A stretch of DNA of 64,000 bases. Origin: Collinsella tanakaei (GTDB lineage Bacteria; Actinomycetota; Coriobacteriia; Coriobacteriales; Coriobacteriaceae). Shown here one piece after another: positions 1 through 10,821 of this stretch. Position 1 is the first letter of the stretch. Each line of letters starts with the position of its first letter. The notes under the pieces are model-generated. The model searched no databases. It was not told where the DNA came from and saw nothing but the letters and a program-made list of their open reading frames with translations. Both the position numbers and the translations under genes were made by a program. The DNA lies in the NCBI RefSeq assembly GCF_016902615.1, contig NZ_JACJMB010000011.1:1-64000 (forward strand), in the 5' to 3' direction.

Positions 1-347
1 ACCCCGAAGGCCCCGAAGAGCCGGACGAGCCCGAGAGCCCCGGCACCCCCGAGAGCCCGAGTGCGCCCGGCACGCCGGAAACCACCTGGGGCCTGCTCGC
101 CCAAACCGGCGACGTCGCGTTCATGGGCATCGGCGCCCTTCTCGTCCTGGGCGGCGCGGCCGTTATCCTGGGGGGCGTCATCCGCTCGCGCTCCAAGGCC
201 GACCCCGCCGAGGCCGTCCCGGGCGACGACCCCAATGGCCCGGCGCCCGATAACGACGACCTGGCGTCCGCTGATGCCGGCGAGGCCCCGAATCCGGCCC
301 CGGACGATGCTTCAGTCCCGGACGACGCCCCGGATGCCTCCGAGTGA
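1..347 (+). CDS. C-terminal end of a sortase-anchored surface protein (5' partial)
   Basis: The reading frame (codons starting at base 3) is open from the window edge, so the N-terminus lies outside. It begins with a Pro/Glu/Ser-rich low-complexity stretch typical of a wall-spanning stalk. It then shows the sortase-type motif LAQTGD at bases 96-113, a hydrophobic segment (about residues 40-56 of the visible part) and a basic RSRSK stop-transfer. This is the normal LPXTG order, with Ala in the second position of the pentapeptide. Sortase should cleave between T and G and attach the protein to the cell wall. The odd part is what follows: about 45 acidic, Asp/Pro/Ala-rich residues lie after the basic stop, where anchored proteins usually end within a few residues. 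What the missing ectodomain does cannot be told from here. Confidence 0.8.
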   Translation, partial: PEGPEEPDEPESPGTPESPSAPGTPETTWGLLAQTGDVAFMGIGALLVLGGAAVILGGVIRSRSKADPAEAVPGDDPNGPAPDNDDLASADAGEAPNPAPDDASVPDDAPDASE

Positions 348-357
348 GTCCCCTATG

Positions 358-388
358 CGACCCCACGGTTCTTCTCGCCGTGGGGTCG
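358..388 (+). terminator. hairpin downstream of the surface protein
   Basis: Perfect 11-bp inverted repeat (358-368 pairs with 378-388, 9-nt loop) starting ten bases after the stop codon. It is followed by a pyrimidine-rich TCCCCTTT rather than a clean T-run. Position and shape fit a transcription terminator. Confidence 0.7.
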
Positions 389-673
389 TCCCCTTTGACG
401 CCGTCGTCCACACCCCGAATACGCTCTCGCCCCGCGCCGAAACCTCGCTCGCCGCGCTGGCATGACGCGTTACGCTGCGCTACGCGCCGCGTGCGCATCC
501 GCAACCTACCCGGGAAAGGACCGCCATGGACCGTCTCGCAGACAATGTCGCCGTTGTCACCGGCGCAAACTCCGGCGTGGGCGCCGCCATTGCCAAGCTC
601 TTTGCTGCGGAGGGCGCCAAGGTCGTCATGAGCGCGCGCCGCGCCGCCGCGCTCGAGGAGGTCGCCGCCCAGA

Positions 674-3522
<2,849 letters not shown>

Positions 3523-3701
3523 CCCCAGCATGTGAAATTGCCCGAGAGGTTTTTTACCTTACGGGCGCCTTACATAACCCTGCTCGTACGTTTACCGATG
3601 AGCCGATTGATCCCCTATAGCCTGTAGGTCTGTACCTTTTTGGTCCTCGACCCCGAAACTGCCGGATGTCCCTGCGCATCCTAATGGCAGAGAGGAAGGC
3701 C

Positions 3702-4445
3702 ATGGGATTGAGCAAAGACATCGGCGCGCGGGTGTGCGCCGTCAAGGGAGACGCACACAAAGCCGACGAGCTCGTGCGCGACTACCTGCCGTTCATAACG
3801 TCGGAGACCGCCAAGTTCATGGCGCGACGGCCCGTTGCGGGCGTCGATGACGAGTTGGGCATCGCCATGTTCGCATTTCATGAGGCAACGCAGGTGTACG
3901 ACCGGCAGCGCGGTGCGTTTTTGACCCTGGCGGCGCGCATGATACGCAACCGGCTGATCGACTATCGGCGGCGCGAGGCGCGCCACACCCGCGTGGTGTC
4001 GTTGGACGCGCCTCAGTTTGAGCAGGATGGCGACGAGAACAAGACGCTGCTCGACCAGGTGGATTCCGGGCATGACGAAATCGGCGAGCGCCACACGCGC
4101 GCTGCCACCCGGACCGAAATCGAGGAGTTCACGCGCATGCTCGCGTCGTTCGAAGTCAAGCTCACCGATGTCGCCGAGAATTGCCCCAAGCAGGAGCGGA
4201 CGCTCGACGCGTGCCGTCGCGCCTTGACGTATGCACGCGAGCACCGCGACATGCTCGACCGGCTGGAGCGGACCGGAAAGCTCCCGATCTCCGACTTGGC
4301 GGAAGGCAGCGGCGTGGAGCGCAAAACGCTTGAACGCCACCGCAAGTATCTGGTCGCGTTGCTGCTGGCGTATACGAACGGGTTCGAAATCATCCGTGGC
4401 CACCTCTGCAGACTCGATGCACATCAGGGGGTCGATGCGCGATGA
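3702..4445 (+). CDS. sigI: SigI-family RNA polymerase sigma factor
   Basis: A 247-residue sigma factor of the SigI group, which in Bacillus and Clostridium controls heat, cell-wall or polysaccharide-related genes. Region 2 is recognisable around residues 20-95, with an FAFHEA..V.D core followed by GAFLTLAARMIRNRLIDYRR, the helix that melts the -10 element. The C-terminal half (about 190-235) holds the region-4-like HTH, ISDLAEGSGVERKTLERH, typical of SigI. The ATG at 3702 is preferred over the one at 3666 because AGAGGAAGG lies at good distance. Its stop overlaps the next start (ATGA), so it is translationally coupled to an RsgI-type anti-sigma factor, the usual partner. The identification as SigI rests on sequence plus this partner; target genes are unknown. 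Confidence 0.88.
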   Translation: MGLSKDIGARVCAVKGDAHKADELVRDYLPFITSETAKFMARRPVAGVDDELGIAMFAFHEATQVYDRQRGAFLTLAARMIRNRLIDYRRREARHTRVVSLDAPQFEQDGDENKTLLDQVDSGHDEIGERHTRAATRTEIEEFTRMLASFEVKLTDVAENCPKQERTLDACRRALTYAREHRDMLDRLERTGKLPISDLAEGSGVERKTLERHRKYLVALLLAYTNGFEIIRGHLCRLDAHQGVDAR

Positions 4446-5296
4446 AGTATTTGGTGATGGAATGCGCGACGAGTTTTGCGGTCGTGCTCGACCAGGAGGG
4501 GCGCTTCTACACGGTGCCCAACTTGGGTTATGCCGTGGGCGACGTTTTGGACGAGGTGTATCTGTGCGACGCCGCGGACCATCTGTCTGTTGTTGACGAT
4601 GCACCCGCGCACAAGCGGCCCGGTCGACTCGTGCGCTGGTTTGCGGCCGCTGCGTGCCTTATCGCGGTGGCGGTTGGCGGCTTTGCGTTTTGGCAGACGC
4701 CCATCGGTGCCGTCCGCATGCGCATCAACCCCGAAGTGCGCATGGACGTCAACCGCTTCGACCGCGTGGTGGGCATCGAGGGTGAAAACGATGACGGTGT
4801 CGAGCTCATCGAGGGGTACCAAGCGTACGGCAAGGATATCGAGACGGTGACCAATGATCTTGCGGACCGTTCCCGCAAACAGCGCTATCTCGATCCCGGA
4901 GACACGATTGTCATCGATGCCGATTCCGACGATGAGGCGTGGACCTCGGAGGTTGAGGGGCGCATCGTCGGTGAGCTCGAGAAATACATGGGCGGCGAGG
5001 TGATTGTCATCACGGCGCAGGATGCTGCCCGCGCTGCGGAAGCGCAAGAAGCGCCGGAGGAAAGCGAACGCGCGGTTCCGGCGGAGCAGGACGTGCCTGC
5101 GGGGGATGCAGCGGGCAGTGGGAGCCAGCCTGCCGCAGCATCGACTTCCACCGCAGATGTCCTTCCGGTGCCAGAAGTCCCGGCAGACCCGGGTGTTCCG
5201 GCTTTGGAGGACGATGATGATGGCGATGACGACGACTATGAAGACGATGACGACGATGGCGACGACTACGACGACGATGCTGATGACGATGACTGA
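4442..5296 (+). CDS. rsgI: RsgI-type anti-sigma factor with acidic C-terminal tail
   Basis: A 284-residue single-pass membrane protein that overlaps sigI by four bases. Residues 1-45 match the cytoplasmic RsgI N-terminal domain, which binds and silences SigI. One transmembrane helix lies near residues 60-82 (LVRWFAAAACLIAVAVGGFA). The extracellular part starts with INPEVRMDVNRFDRVVGIEG, the conserved RsgI motif, through about residue 190. It is followed by a Glu/Ala/Pro-rich linker and a tail of almost only Asp with a few Gly, Tyr and Glu (last ~30 residues). Clostridial RsgI proteins end in carbohydrate-binding or other sensor modules. Here the sensor position is taken by the poly-Asp tail, which could bind divalent cations or cationic wall components (inference). 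The same motif and tail recur in the next gene. Confidence 0.85.
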   Translation: MKYLVMECATSFAVVLDQEGRFYTVPNLGYAVGDVLDEVYLCDAADHLSVVDDAPAHKRPGRLVRWFAAAACLIAVAVGGFAFWQTPIGAVRMRINPEVRMDVNRFDRVVGIEGENDDGVELIEGYQAYGKDIETVTNDLADRSRKQRYLDPGDTIVIDADSDDEAWTSEVEGRIVGELEKYMGGEVIVITAQDAARAAEAQEAPEESERAVPAEQDVPAGDAAGSGSQPAAASTSTADVLPVPEVPADPGVPALEDDDDGDDDDYEDDDDDGDDYDDDADDDD

Positions 5297-5383
5297 GCGC
5301 ATGCAAATCGGGCCGTTCCTGCCTGAGCTCTGCGTTCCCTTTCGGCTGTGACCAGCAAAAACGCTACTCGCTGGACGGTTCCC

Positions 5384-5402
5384 AACTTTTCTCAAAAAAG
5401 TT
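5384..5402 (+). terminator. weak A/T hairpin between rsgI and the lipoprotein gene
   Basis: AACTTTT (5384-5390) pairs with AAAAGTT (5396-5402), followed by TTT. The stem is A/T-only and weak, but it lies about 90 bp after rsgI and about 100 bp before the next start. It may partly separate the two transcription units. Confidence 0.3.
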
Positions 5403-5499
5403 TTTGCTCCGACCCCGGTTTTATACCATGCCCATCCGCACCCTAACACTGCAAGGTAAATCGGTTCAAAGATAACCGCACATACAAAGGAGGCAAACG

Positions 5500-6393
5500 A
5501 TGAAGCGCATGAACAGGAAGGCTCTGGTTGCTGGTTTGGGTATGAGCATGGTGTTGGCGGCGGCGCTGAGTGGGTGCGGCGGTACCGGACAGACGACGGC
5601 CGCTGTGAGCGTCCCGAGCGAAGCGGCGTCCGAGGTGGCGGGCTATGTGCTGATGAGCGTGAACCCCGAGATCGAGCTCTCCTACGACGGTGAAGGCAAC
5701 GTCGTGGAGCTCGAGGGCGCCAACGATGATGGTCGGAGCGTTCTTGCCGACTACGACGACTACCGTGGCCGTCCTGCCGACGAGGTCATGAGCGAACTCG
5801 TCCGCGAGATCGATGCGGACGGGTACTTCGCCGGCGGCGTTGGCGGGCGTGAAAAGAACATCGTCCTGAAGGTTGCCGAGGGCTCAACGTATCCGAGCGA
5901 TGACTTTATGGAGCGCATTGCCGAGAGCGTTAAGGTCACGGCAGGGGAGTGCGGCCTTGGCTCGGGCGCCTATGCGGTGGGCACCGACAGGCTGGACGAC
6001 GCCGGCCTCATCGGCATCGACGCCGCCAAGGAGATCGTGCTTGGGCAACTTGGCATCGACCCTGCGACCGCAAGGTTCAACGATCATGAGTATGAGCTCG
6101 ATGACGGAGTGTACGAGCTTGAGTTCGTGGCAGGTGGCGTTGAGTACGACTACGAGGTCGACGCGCGCACCGGCAAGGTGCTCGAGGCCGATTTCGAGCG
6201 CAACGACGATTGGGACGACCGCGAGCTGTGGGATGACGATGACGACGCCGACGACTGGGCCGATGACGCTGACGATCGCGACGATTGGGATGACCACGAC
6301 GATCGTGATGACGATCATGACGACGACTGGGACGACGGCGTCGACGATCGCGATGATGATCACGCTGACTGGGACGATCGCGACGACGACTAA
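5500..6393 (+). CDS. lipoprotein with RsgI-like motif, PEPSY domain and poly-Asp tail
   Basis: A 297-residue exported protein. Start ATG at 5500 follows AAAGGAGG. The signal peptide ends in a lipobox LSGC with Cys26, so it should be lipid-anchored outside the membrane. Residues ~50-100 contain VNPEIELSYDGEGNVVELEG and an NDDG..VL.DYDDYRG continuation that is clearly related to the extracellular RsgI motif of the preceding gene. Residues ~175-230 form a PEPSY-type domain (AKEIVLGQLGID ... VDARTGKVLEADFE). From about residue 233 to the end the chain is almost entirely Asp, with scattered Trp, His and Arg. The sigI-rsgI-lipoprotein order suggests it is a SigI target and possibly a decoy or ligand carrier for RsgI signalling. 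That role is inference; no enzymatic motif is visible. Confidence 0.8.
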   Translation: MKRMNRKALVAGLGMSMVLAAALSGCGGTGQTTAAVSVPSEAASEVAGYVLMSVNPEIELSYDGEGNVVELEGANDDGRSVLADYDDYRGRPADEVMSELVREIDADGYFAGGVGGREKNIVLKVAEGSTYPSDDFMERIAESVKVTAGECGLGSGAYAVGTDRLDDAGLIGIDAAKEIVLGQLGIDPATARFNDHEYELDDGVYELEFVAGGVEYDYEVDARTGKVLEADFERNDDWDDRELWDDDDDADDWADDADDRDDWDDHDDRDDDHDDDWDDGVDDRDDDHADWDDRDDD

Positions 6394-6420
6394 CCTTACT
6401 TCCATATACGCTTAAACCTC

Positions 6421-6449
6421 GGGCGGGCAGCCATCGCGACTGCCCGCCC
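6421..6449 (+). terminator. terminator after the PEPSY lipoprotein gene
   Basis: Perfect 10-bp G/C stem (6421-6430 with 6440-6449, 9-nt loop) starting 27 bases after the stop codon. No long T-run follows, but placement is as expected for a terminator. Confidence 0.7.
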
Positions 6450-6475
6450 CGCATATAGAAAACCCCTCGGGTACG

Positions 6476-6529
6476 TTCACGAAGGCGGAAACCTCGCTAT
6501 ACTTGATATGTCAATCATTGATATATCAA
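6476..6529 (+). promoter_or_regulatory. promoter and double MarR-type operator
   Basis: Two 12-bp palindromes lie in tandem: TTGATATGTCAA (6503-6514, one mismatch) and TTGATATATCAA (6518-6529, perfect), spaced by TCA. A likely -10 TATACT (6498-6503) overlaps the first, with TTCACG (6476-6481) as -35 at 16 bp. The second palindrome overlaps the Shine-Dalgarno of the MarR gene. A dimeric MarR protein bound here would block both initiation and ribosome access, so the regulator-exporter operon is very likely autorepressed. Confidence 0.75.
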
Positions 6530-6538
6530 GGAGTCGCT

Positions 6539-7018
6539 ATGGAAGAGCTTCCGTTCGGGTTTTCGCTCACGGATTTCCACATGCAGGTCAGCATGATGTT
6601 TCATCTCATGAGGGGCTGCAACCATCCGCACCTGCCCGCTTTGGGGCTGGGGCCAGGTCAGCCGCGCATGTTGTCCTACCTTGCCGTGCACGGCAGAAGC
6701 AGCCAGCGTGACCTGGCACGGTATTTCTCCGTCGACCCGGCTGCCGTCTCGCGGATGATGGATGCGCTGTGCCGCGCGGGCTTCGTGCGTATCGTTCCCG
6801 GAGAAGATCGCCGCCGTCGCACCGTTGAGCTCACCCAGAAGGGCGAGGAGACCGTGCGCGCATGGGACCGCGTCTGCGCCGGCACCGACGAGGTCATGCT
6901 CGCAGGTCTTTCCGACGCCGAGCGCGCGCAGCTCCATGATTTGCTCGATCGCGTACAGGCGAACATGCGGGCGCATCTCGCGCAGGACAGCGAATCGGAA
7001 GAGGTGCGCGATGAGTGA
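6539..7018 (+). CDS. MarR-family transcriptional repressor
   Basis: A 159-residue winged-helix protein. The core HTH is RSSQRDLARYFSVDPAAVSR (about residues 50-69) and the wing carries the typical PGEDRRRRTVELTQKG. Flanking helices give the usual dimerisation region. The ATG at 6539 sits after AAGGAG that is itself part of the operator. Its stop codon lies eight bases inside the next gene, an ABC exporter subunit. This coupling means it almost certainly senses a substrate or stress relieved by that exporter. MarR proteins respond to phenolics, drugs or oxidants; which ligand applies here is not visible, and no redox-type Cys stands out. Confidence 0.9.
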   Translation: MEELPFGFSLTDFHMQVSMMFHLMRGCNHPHLPALGLGPGQPRMLSYLAVHGRSSQRDLARYFSVDPAAVSRMMDALCRAGFVRIVPGEDRRRRTVELTQKGEETVRAWDRVCAGTDEVMLAGLSDAERAQLHDLLDRVQANMRAHLAQDSESEEVRDE

Positions 7019-8807
7019 CCTCAAGCGACTGCTTTCGTATTTGGGCTCGTATCGGCGCGACGCCGTGCTCGGCGCCATCGCGGTTGCGCTCGAGACCTCC
7101 ATCGAGCTTATCATCCCGCTGCTCATGGCCCGTATCATCGACGAGGGCATCGTCCAGCGGGACTTCCGGATTATCTTCAGCCAAGGTGCCCTCATGCTCG
7201 TGTGCGCCCTCGCGTCGCTCGGCCTCGGCCTGGCCTATGCGCGCTTCGCGGCGCGCGTCGCCATGGGGCTCGGCGCCAACCTGCGCCAGGCGGAGTACGA
7301 GAAGATCCAGACGTTCGCGTTCGGCAACATCGACCGCTACCAGACGTCATCGCTCGTCACGCGCCTGACGACCGACATCACGGTCATCCAGAACGCCATC
7401 TCAAGCGGTTTTCGCCCCATGGTGCGCGGTCCGGTGATCCTGCTCATGGGCCTTTTCTACGCCTGCAGCATGAATATGGAGCTCGCGGGCGTGTTCTTCG
7501 TCGTCCTGCCGGCGCTCGGCATCGCGCTCGGCCTGATTACCTGGCGCGTGCTGCCGCTCTATCGCACGCTGCAGGAGTCGATGGATGACCTGAACGGCGC
7601 GGTGCAGGAGGATCTCACCGCCATGCGCGCCGTGAAGGCCTATGTGCGCGAGGACCACGAGCGCAACGTGTTCGCCCGCGTGAACGGCGCGCTCGCCGGC
7701 CGCTCGACGCGCACGTTCTCCACCGCCGTGCTGAACCTGCCCGTGCACCAGCTGTCCATGTACACCACCGCCACGCTCGTGCTGTGGATCGGCGGCAACA
7801 TGATCATCGCCGGGCGCCTCACCGTGGGCGAGCTCACGAGCTTCATGAGCTATGTGCTGCAGATCATGAACTCGCTCATGATGATCTCGAACGTGTTTCT
7901 GCTGCTCACGCGCGCGCTCACGAGCGTGCGTCGCGTGGGCGAGGTGCTCGACGAGGAGCCGGAGCTCGCGCTGCCCGCGCCGGAGGAGGCCCTTCGCGAG
8001 GTGCCGGACGGCTCGATCGAGTTTCGCCAGGTGGACTTCAAGTACCGCGCGGACGCCGCGGCCAACGTGCTCGAGGGCGTCGACCTCTTCATTCCCGCGG
8101 GCTCGACGGTGGGCATCCTGGGCGGCACGGGTTCGGGCAAAAGCTCGCTCGTGCAGCTCATCTGCCGCCTGTACGACCCGAGCGCGGGCAGCGTGCTCGT
8201 GGGCGGTGCCGACGTGCGCTCCTACGACGTGGCGGCGCTGCGCGACGCCGTGGGCATCGTGCTCCAGAACAACGTGCTGTTCTCCGGTACCATCCGCGAG
8301 AACCTGAAGTGGGGAAATCCCGACGCGACCGATGAGGAGCTGCTCGCCGCCTGCAAGCTCGCATGCGCCGACGAGTTCTTGGACCGCATCGGCGGGCTCG
8401 ACGGCGAGCTCGGCCAGGGCGGCGCCGGCGTGTCCGGCGGCCAAAAGCAGCGCCTGTGCATCGCGCGCACGCTGCTCAAGCATCCCCGCATCATGATCTT
8501 CGACGACTCCACGAGCGCAGTCGACATGGCGACCGACGCGAAGATCCGCGCGAACCTCACCACCTTGGTGGACGTGACCTGCCTCATCATCGCCCAGCGC
8601 ATCACCTCCGTCATGGACGCCGACCTGATCGTCGTGCTGGACGACGGGCGCATCCACGCCCTCGGCACGCATGACGAGCTGCTGGCAGGTGACAGCATCT
8701 ACCAGGAGATCTACGCATCGCAGATGGAGCGGGCCCAGGAGGCGACGGCAGCCGGTGGCGCCTTGGGTGCACCTGCCGGGAAGGGAGGTGAGCGCGATGG
8801 CCGCTAA
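7011..8807 (+). CDS. ABC exporter half-transporter, degenerate-site subunit
   Basis: A 598-residue fused permease-ATPase: six membrane helices (about 1-300) and a C-terminal nucleotide-binding domain. Walker A is GGTGSGKSS (about residue 370) and the signature is VSGGQKQRL (about 473). Walker B ends FDDSTSAVD, with Asp where the catalytic Glu should be, and the switch region reads IAQRITSV, with Gln in place of His. These two changes are the hallmark of the degenerate ATP site in heterodimeric exporters such as TM287/288 and BmrCD. The true start is ATG 7011, overlapping marR. It overlaps the next gene by 11 bases, so the two subunits are made together. Substrate unknown; multidrug or peptide export is most likely. 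Confidence 0.93.
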   Translation: MSDLKRLLSYLGSYRRDAVLGAIAVALETSIELIIPLLMARIIDEGIVQRDFRIIFSQGALMLVCALASLGLGLAYARFAARVAMGLGANLRQAEYEKIQTFAFGNIDRYQTSSLVTRLTTDITVIQNAISSGFRPMVRGPVILLMGLFYACSMNMELAGVFFVVLPALGIALGLITWRVLPLYRTLQESMDDLNGAVQEDLTAMRAVKAYVREDHERNVFARVNGALAGRSTRTFSTAVLNLPVHQLSMYTTATLVLWIGGNMIIAGRLTVGELTSFMSYVLQIMNSLMMISNVFLLLTRALTSVRRVGEVLDEEPELALPAPEEALREVPDGSIEFRQVDFKYRADAAANVLEGVDLFIPAGSTVGILGGTGSGKSSLVQLICRLYDPSAGSVLVGGADVRSYDVAALRDAVGIVLQNNVLFSGTIRENLKWGNPDATDEELLAACKLACADEFLDRIGGLDGELGQGGAGVSGGQKQRLCIARTLLKHPRIMIFDDSTSAVDMATDAKIRANLTTLVDVTCLIIAQRITSVMDADLIVVLDDGRIHALGTHDELLAGDSIYQEIYASQMERAQEATAAGGALGAPAGKGGERDGR

Positions 8808-10755
8808 GACGACGGCGCGTGCGCGCCCGAAGAACCTGCGCCACACCCTGGCGCGCCTGCTCGCCTACATGGGGCATGCGAAGATTTCGCTGGCGGTGGT
8901 GGCCGTCCTCGTGTCCATCTCCGCGGTTGCGAACCTCGTGGGCACCTACATGGTGCGCCCGGTGGTGAACGCCCTCGAGCAGGGGCACGCCGAGCAGCTG
9001 CCTGCGCTCTGCGCCTTCACGGCCGGCGTCTACGCCCTTGGCGTTCTGAGCGCGCTCGGCTACACCCAGACGATGGTGCGCGCCGCCCAGAAGGTGGTCT
9101 ACGACATCCGTCGCGACCTGTTCTCGCACATCCAGCGCCTGCCGCTGTCGTATTTCGACCGCACGCGCACCGGCGACGTCATGAGCTTTTTCACCAACGA
9201 TGTGGATACCGTGGCCGAGGCGCTCAACAACAGCTTCGCGAACCTCATCCAAGCATCCATCCAGATGGTGGGCACGATGGTGGTGCTTTTCATCCTGAAC
9301 TGGCAGCTCACGCTCATCACCGTGGCGTGCGATCTCATCATCGCCCTCTACATCAAGTACTCCGGCAGCCGCAGCGGCCGCTTCTTCGCGAAGCAGCAAA
9401 ACGCGCTCGGCGCGCTCGACGGCTACGTGGAGGAGATGGTGTCCGGTCAGAAGGTCGTGAAGGTGTTCAACCACGAGGCGGCCAACGTCGCCGAGTTCTT
9501 CGAGCGCAACGACGAGCTGCGCGCCGCGGGCACCTCGGCGCAGGCCTATGCGGCCACGATGGTGCCGGCGACCGTGTGCATCGGGTATGCGAACTACGCG
9601 ATCGTGGCGGTCGTGGGGGCGTTGCTCGCCATCAACGGGATGGTCGACGTGGGCGCGCTGGCGAGCTACGTGGTGTTCGTCCGTCAGGCGGCCATGCCCA
9701 TCAACCAGTTCACGCAGCTCGGGAACTTCCTGCTGAACGCCCTGGCGGGCGCGGAGCGCCTCTTCGGCGCCATGGAGCTCGAGCCCGAGGTGGATGCGGG
9801 CACGGTGACGCTCGAGCGGACCGGCGAGCGCAGCTGGGCTTGGAAGGTGCCCGACGGCATGGGAATCGGCGCCTATGGCAAGCTGGTCGCCCAGGACGCC
9901 TCCGCATGCAGCGAGGCGGTGCGCGGCGGCGAGGACGTGCCCGCACGCGCGTCGGGTGCCTGTGCGACCGAGACGGTGCGCGGCGCGGACGGCACGATGC
10001 TCGCCTGCGGGCGCATCCCGCTGCGCGGCGACGTGCGCTTCCACGACGTCGACTTCGGCTACGTGCCGGGACATCTCGTGCTGGAGAACCTCAACCTGTT
10101 CGCCAAACCGGGCCAGAAGATCGCCTTCGTGGGATCGACGGGCGCGGGCAAGACGACCATCACGAACCTCATCAACCGCTTCTACGAGATCGACGGCGGC
10201 GAGATCACCTACGACGGCATCGACGTGCGCAACATCGCCAAGAGCGACCTGCGCCGCTCGCTCGGCATCGTGCTGCAGGATACGCACCTGTTCACCGGCA
10301 CGATCGCGGACAACATCCGCTTCGGCAAGCTCGACGCTACCGATGAGGAGGTGCGCGCGGCGGCTGAGGCGGCCTGTGCCGACTCGTTCATCAGGCGCCT
10401 GCCGGAAGGCTACGACACGATGGTGACATCCGACGGCGCGAACCTCTCGCAGGGCCAGCGGCAGCTGCTCGCCATCGCGCGCGTGGCCGTGGCCGACCCG
10501 CCGGTCCTCATCCTGGACGAGGCGACCTCGAGCATCGATACGCGTACCGAGAAGCTCATCGAGCGCGGAATGGACCGCATCATGGAGGGGCGCACGACGT
10601 TCATGATCGCGCATCGCCTGTCGACCGTGCGCAACGCCGACGCCATCATGGTGCTCGAGCACGGCAAGATCATCGAACGCGGCACCCACGAGCAGCTGCT
10701 CGCGCTGCACGGCGAGTACTGGCAGCTCTACCAGGGATTGAAGGAGCTCGATTAG
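8797..10755 (+). CDS. ABC exporter half-transporter, catalytic-site subunit
   Basis: The 652-residue partner of the preceding subunit, starting at ATG 8797 after AAGGGAGGTG. It has a six-helix permease domain and an ATPase domain with canonical residues: Walker A GSTGAGKTT (about 447), signature LSQGQRQ (about 550), Walker B LILDEATSSID with the catalytic Glu, and switch IAHRLSTV. It supplies the working catalytic Glu and His that its partner lacks. Between the two domains (about residues 335-410) is an unusual Ala/Gly/Asp-rich insertion, containing AWKVPDGMGIGAYG, not normally seen in such linkers. A strong terminator follows directly, closing a three-gene marR-ABC-ABC operon. Confidence 0.93.
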   Translation: MAAKTTARARPKNLRHTLARLLAYMGHAKISLAVVAVLVSISAVANLVGTYMVRPVVNALEQGHAEQLPALCAFTAGVYALGVLSALGYTQTMVRAAQKVVYDIRRDLFSHIQRLPLSYFDRTRTGDVMSFFTNDVDTVAEALNNSFANLIQASIQMVGTMVVLFILNWQLTLITVACDLIIALYIKYSGSRSGRFFAKQQNALGALDGYVEEMVSGQKVVKVFNHEAANVAEFFERNDELRAAGTSAQAYAATMVPATVCIGYANYAIVAVVGALLAINGMVDVGALASYVVFVRQAAMPINQFTQLGNFLLNALAGAERLFGAMELEPEVDAGTVTLERTGERSWAWKVPDGMGIGAYGKLVAQDASACSEAVRGGEDVPARASGACATETVRGADGTMLACGRIPLRGDVRFHDVDFGYVPGHLVLENLNLFAKPGQKIAFVGSTGAGKTTITNLINRFYEIDGGEITYDGIDVRNIAKSDLRRSLGIVLQDTHLFTGTIADNIRFGKLDATDEEVRAAAEAACADSFIRRLPEGYDTMVTSDGANLSQGQRQLLAIARVAVADPPVLILDEATSSIDTRTEKLIERGMDRIMEGRTTFMIAHRLSTVRNADAIMVLEHGKIIERGTHEQLLALHGEYWQLYQGLKELD

Positions 10756-10759
10756 TCCG

Positions 10760-10785
10760 GGCGGCCCCATGCGGGCCGCCTTTTT
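10760..10785 (+). terminator. terminator of the marR-ABC operon
   Basis: GGCGGCCC (10760-10767) pairs with GGGCCGCC (10773-10780) and is followed by TTTTT. This is a textbook rho-independent terminator five bases after the stop. Confidence 0.92.
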
Positions 10786-10821
10786 CATCCACACGGCTGC
10801 GGGGGTTGTTGCTGGCAGGCG

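Noticed and set aside
5200-6390. Repetitive GAT/GAC sequence considered as a CRISPR or satellite array
   Set aside because: The repeats are codons for Asp-rich protein tails, with irregular spacing and no spacer structure.
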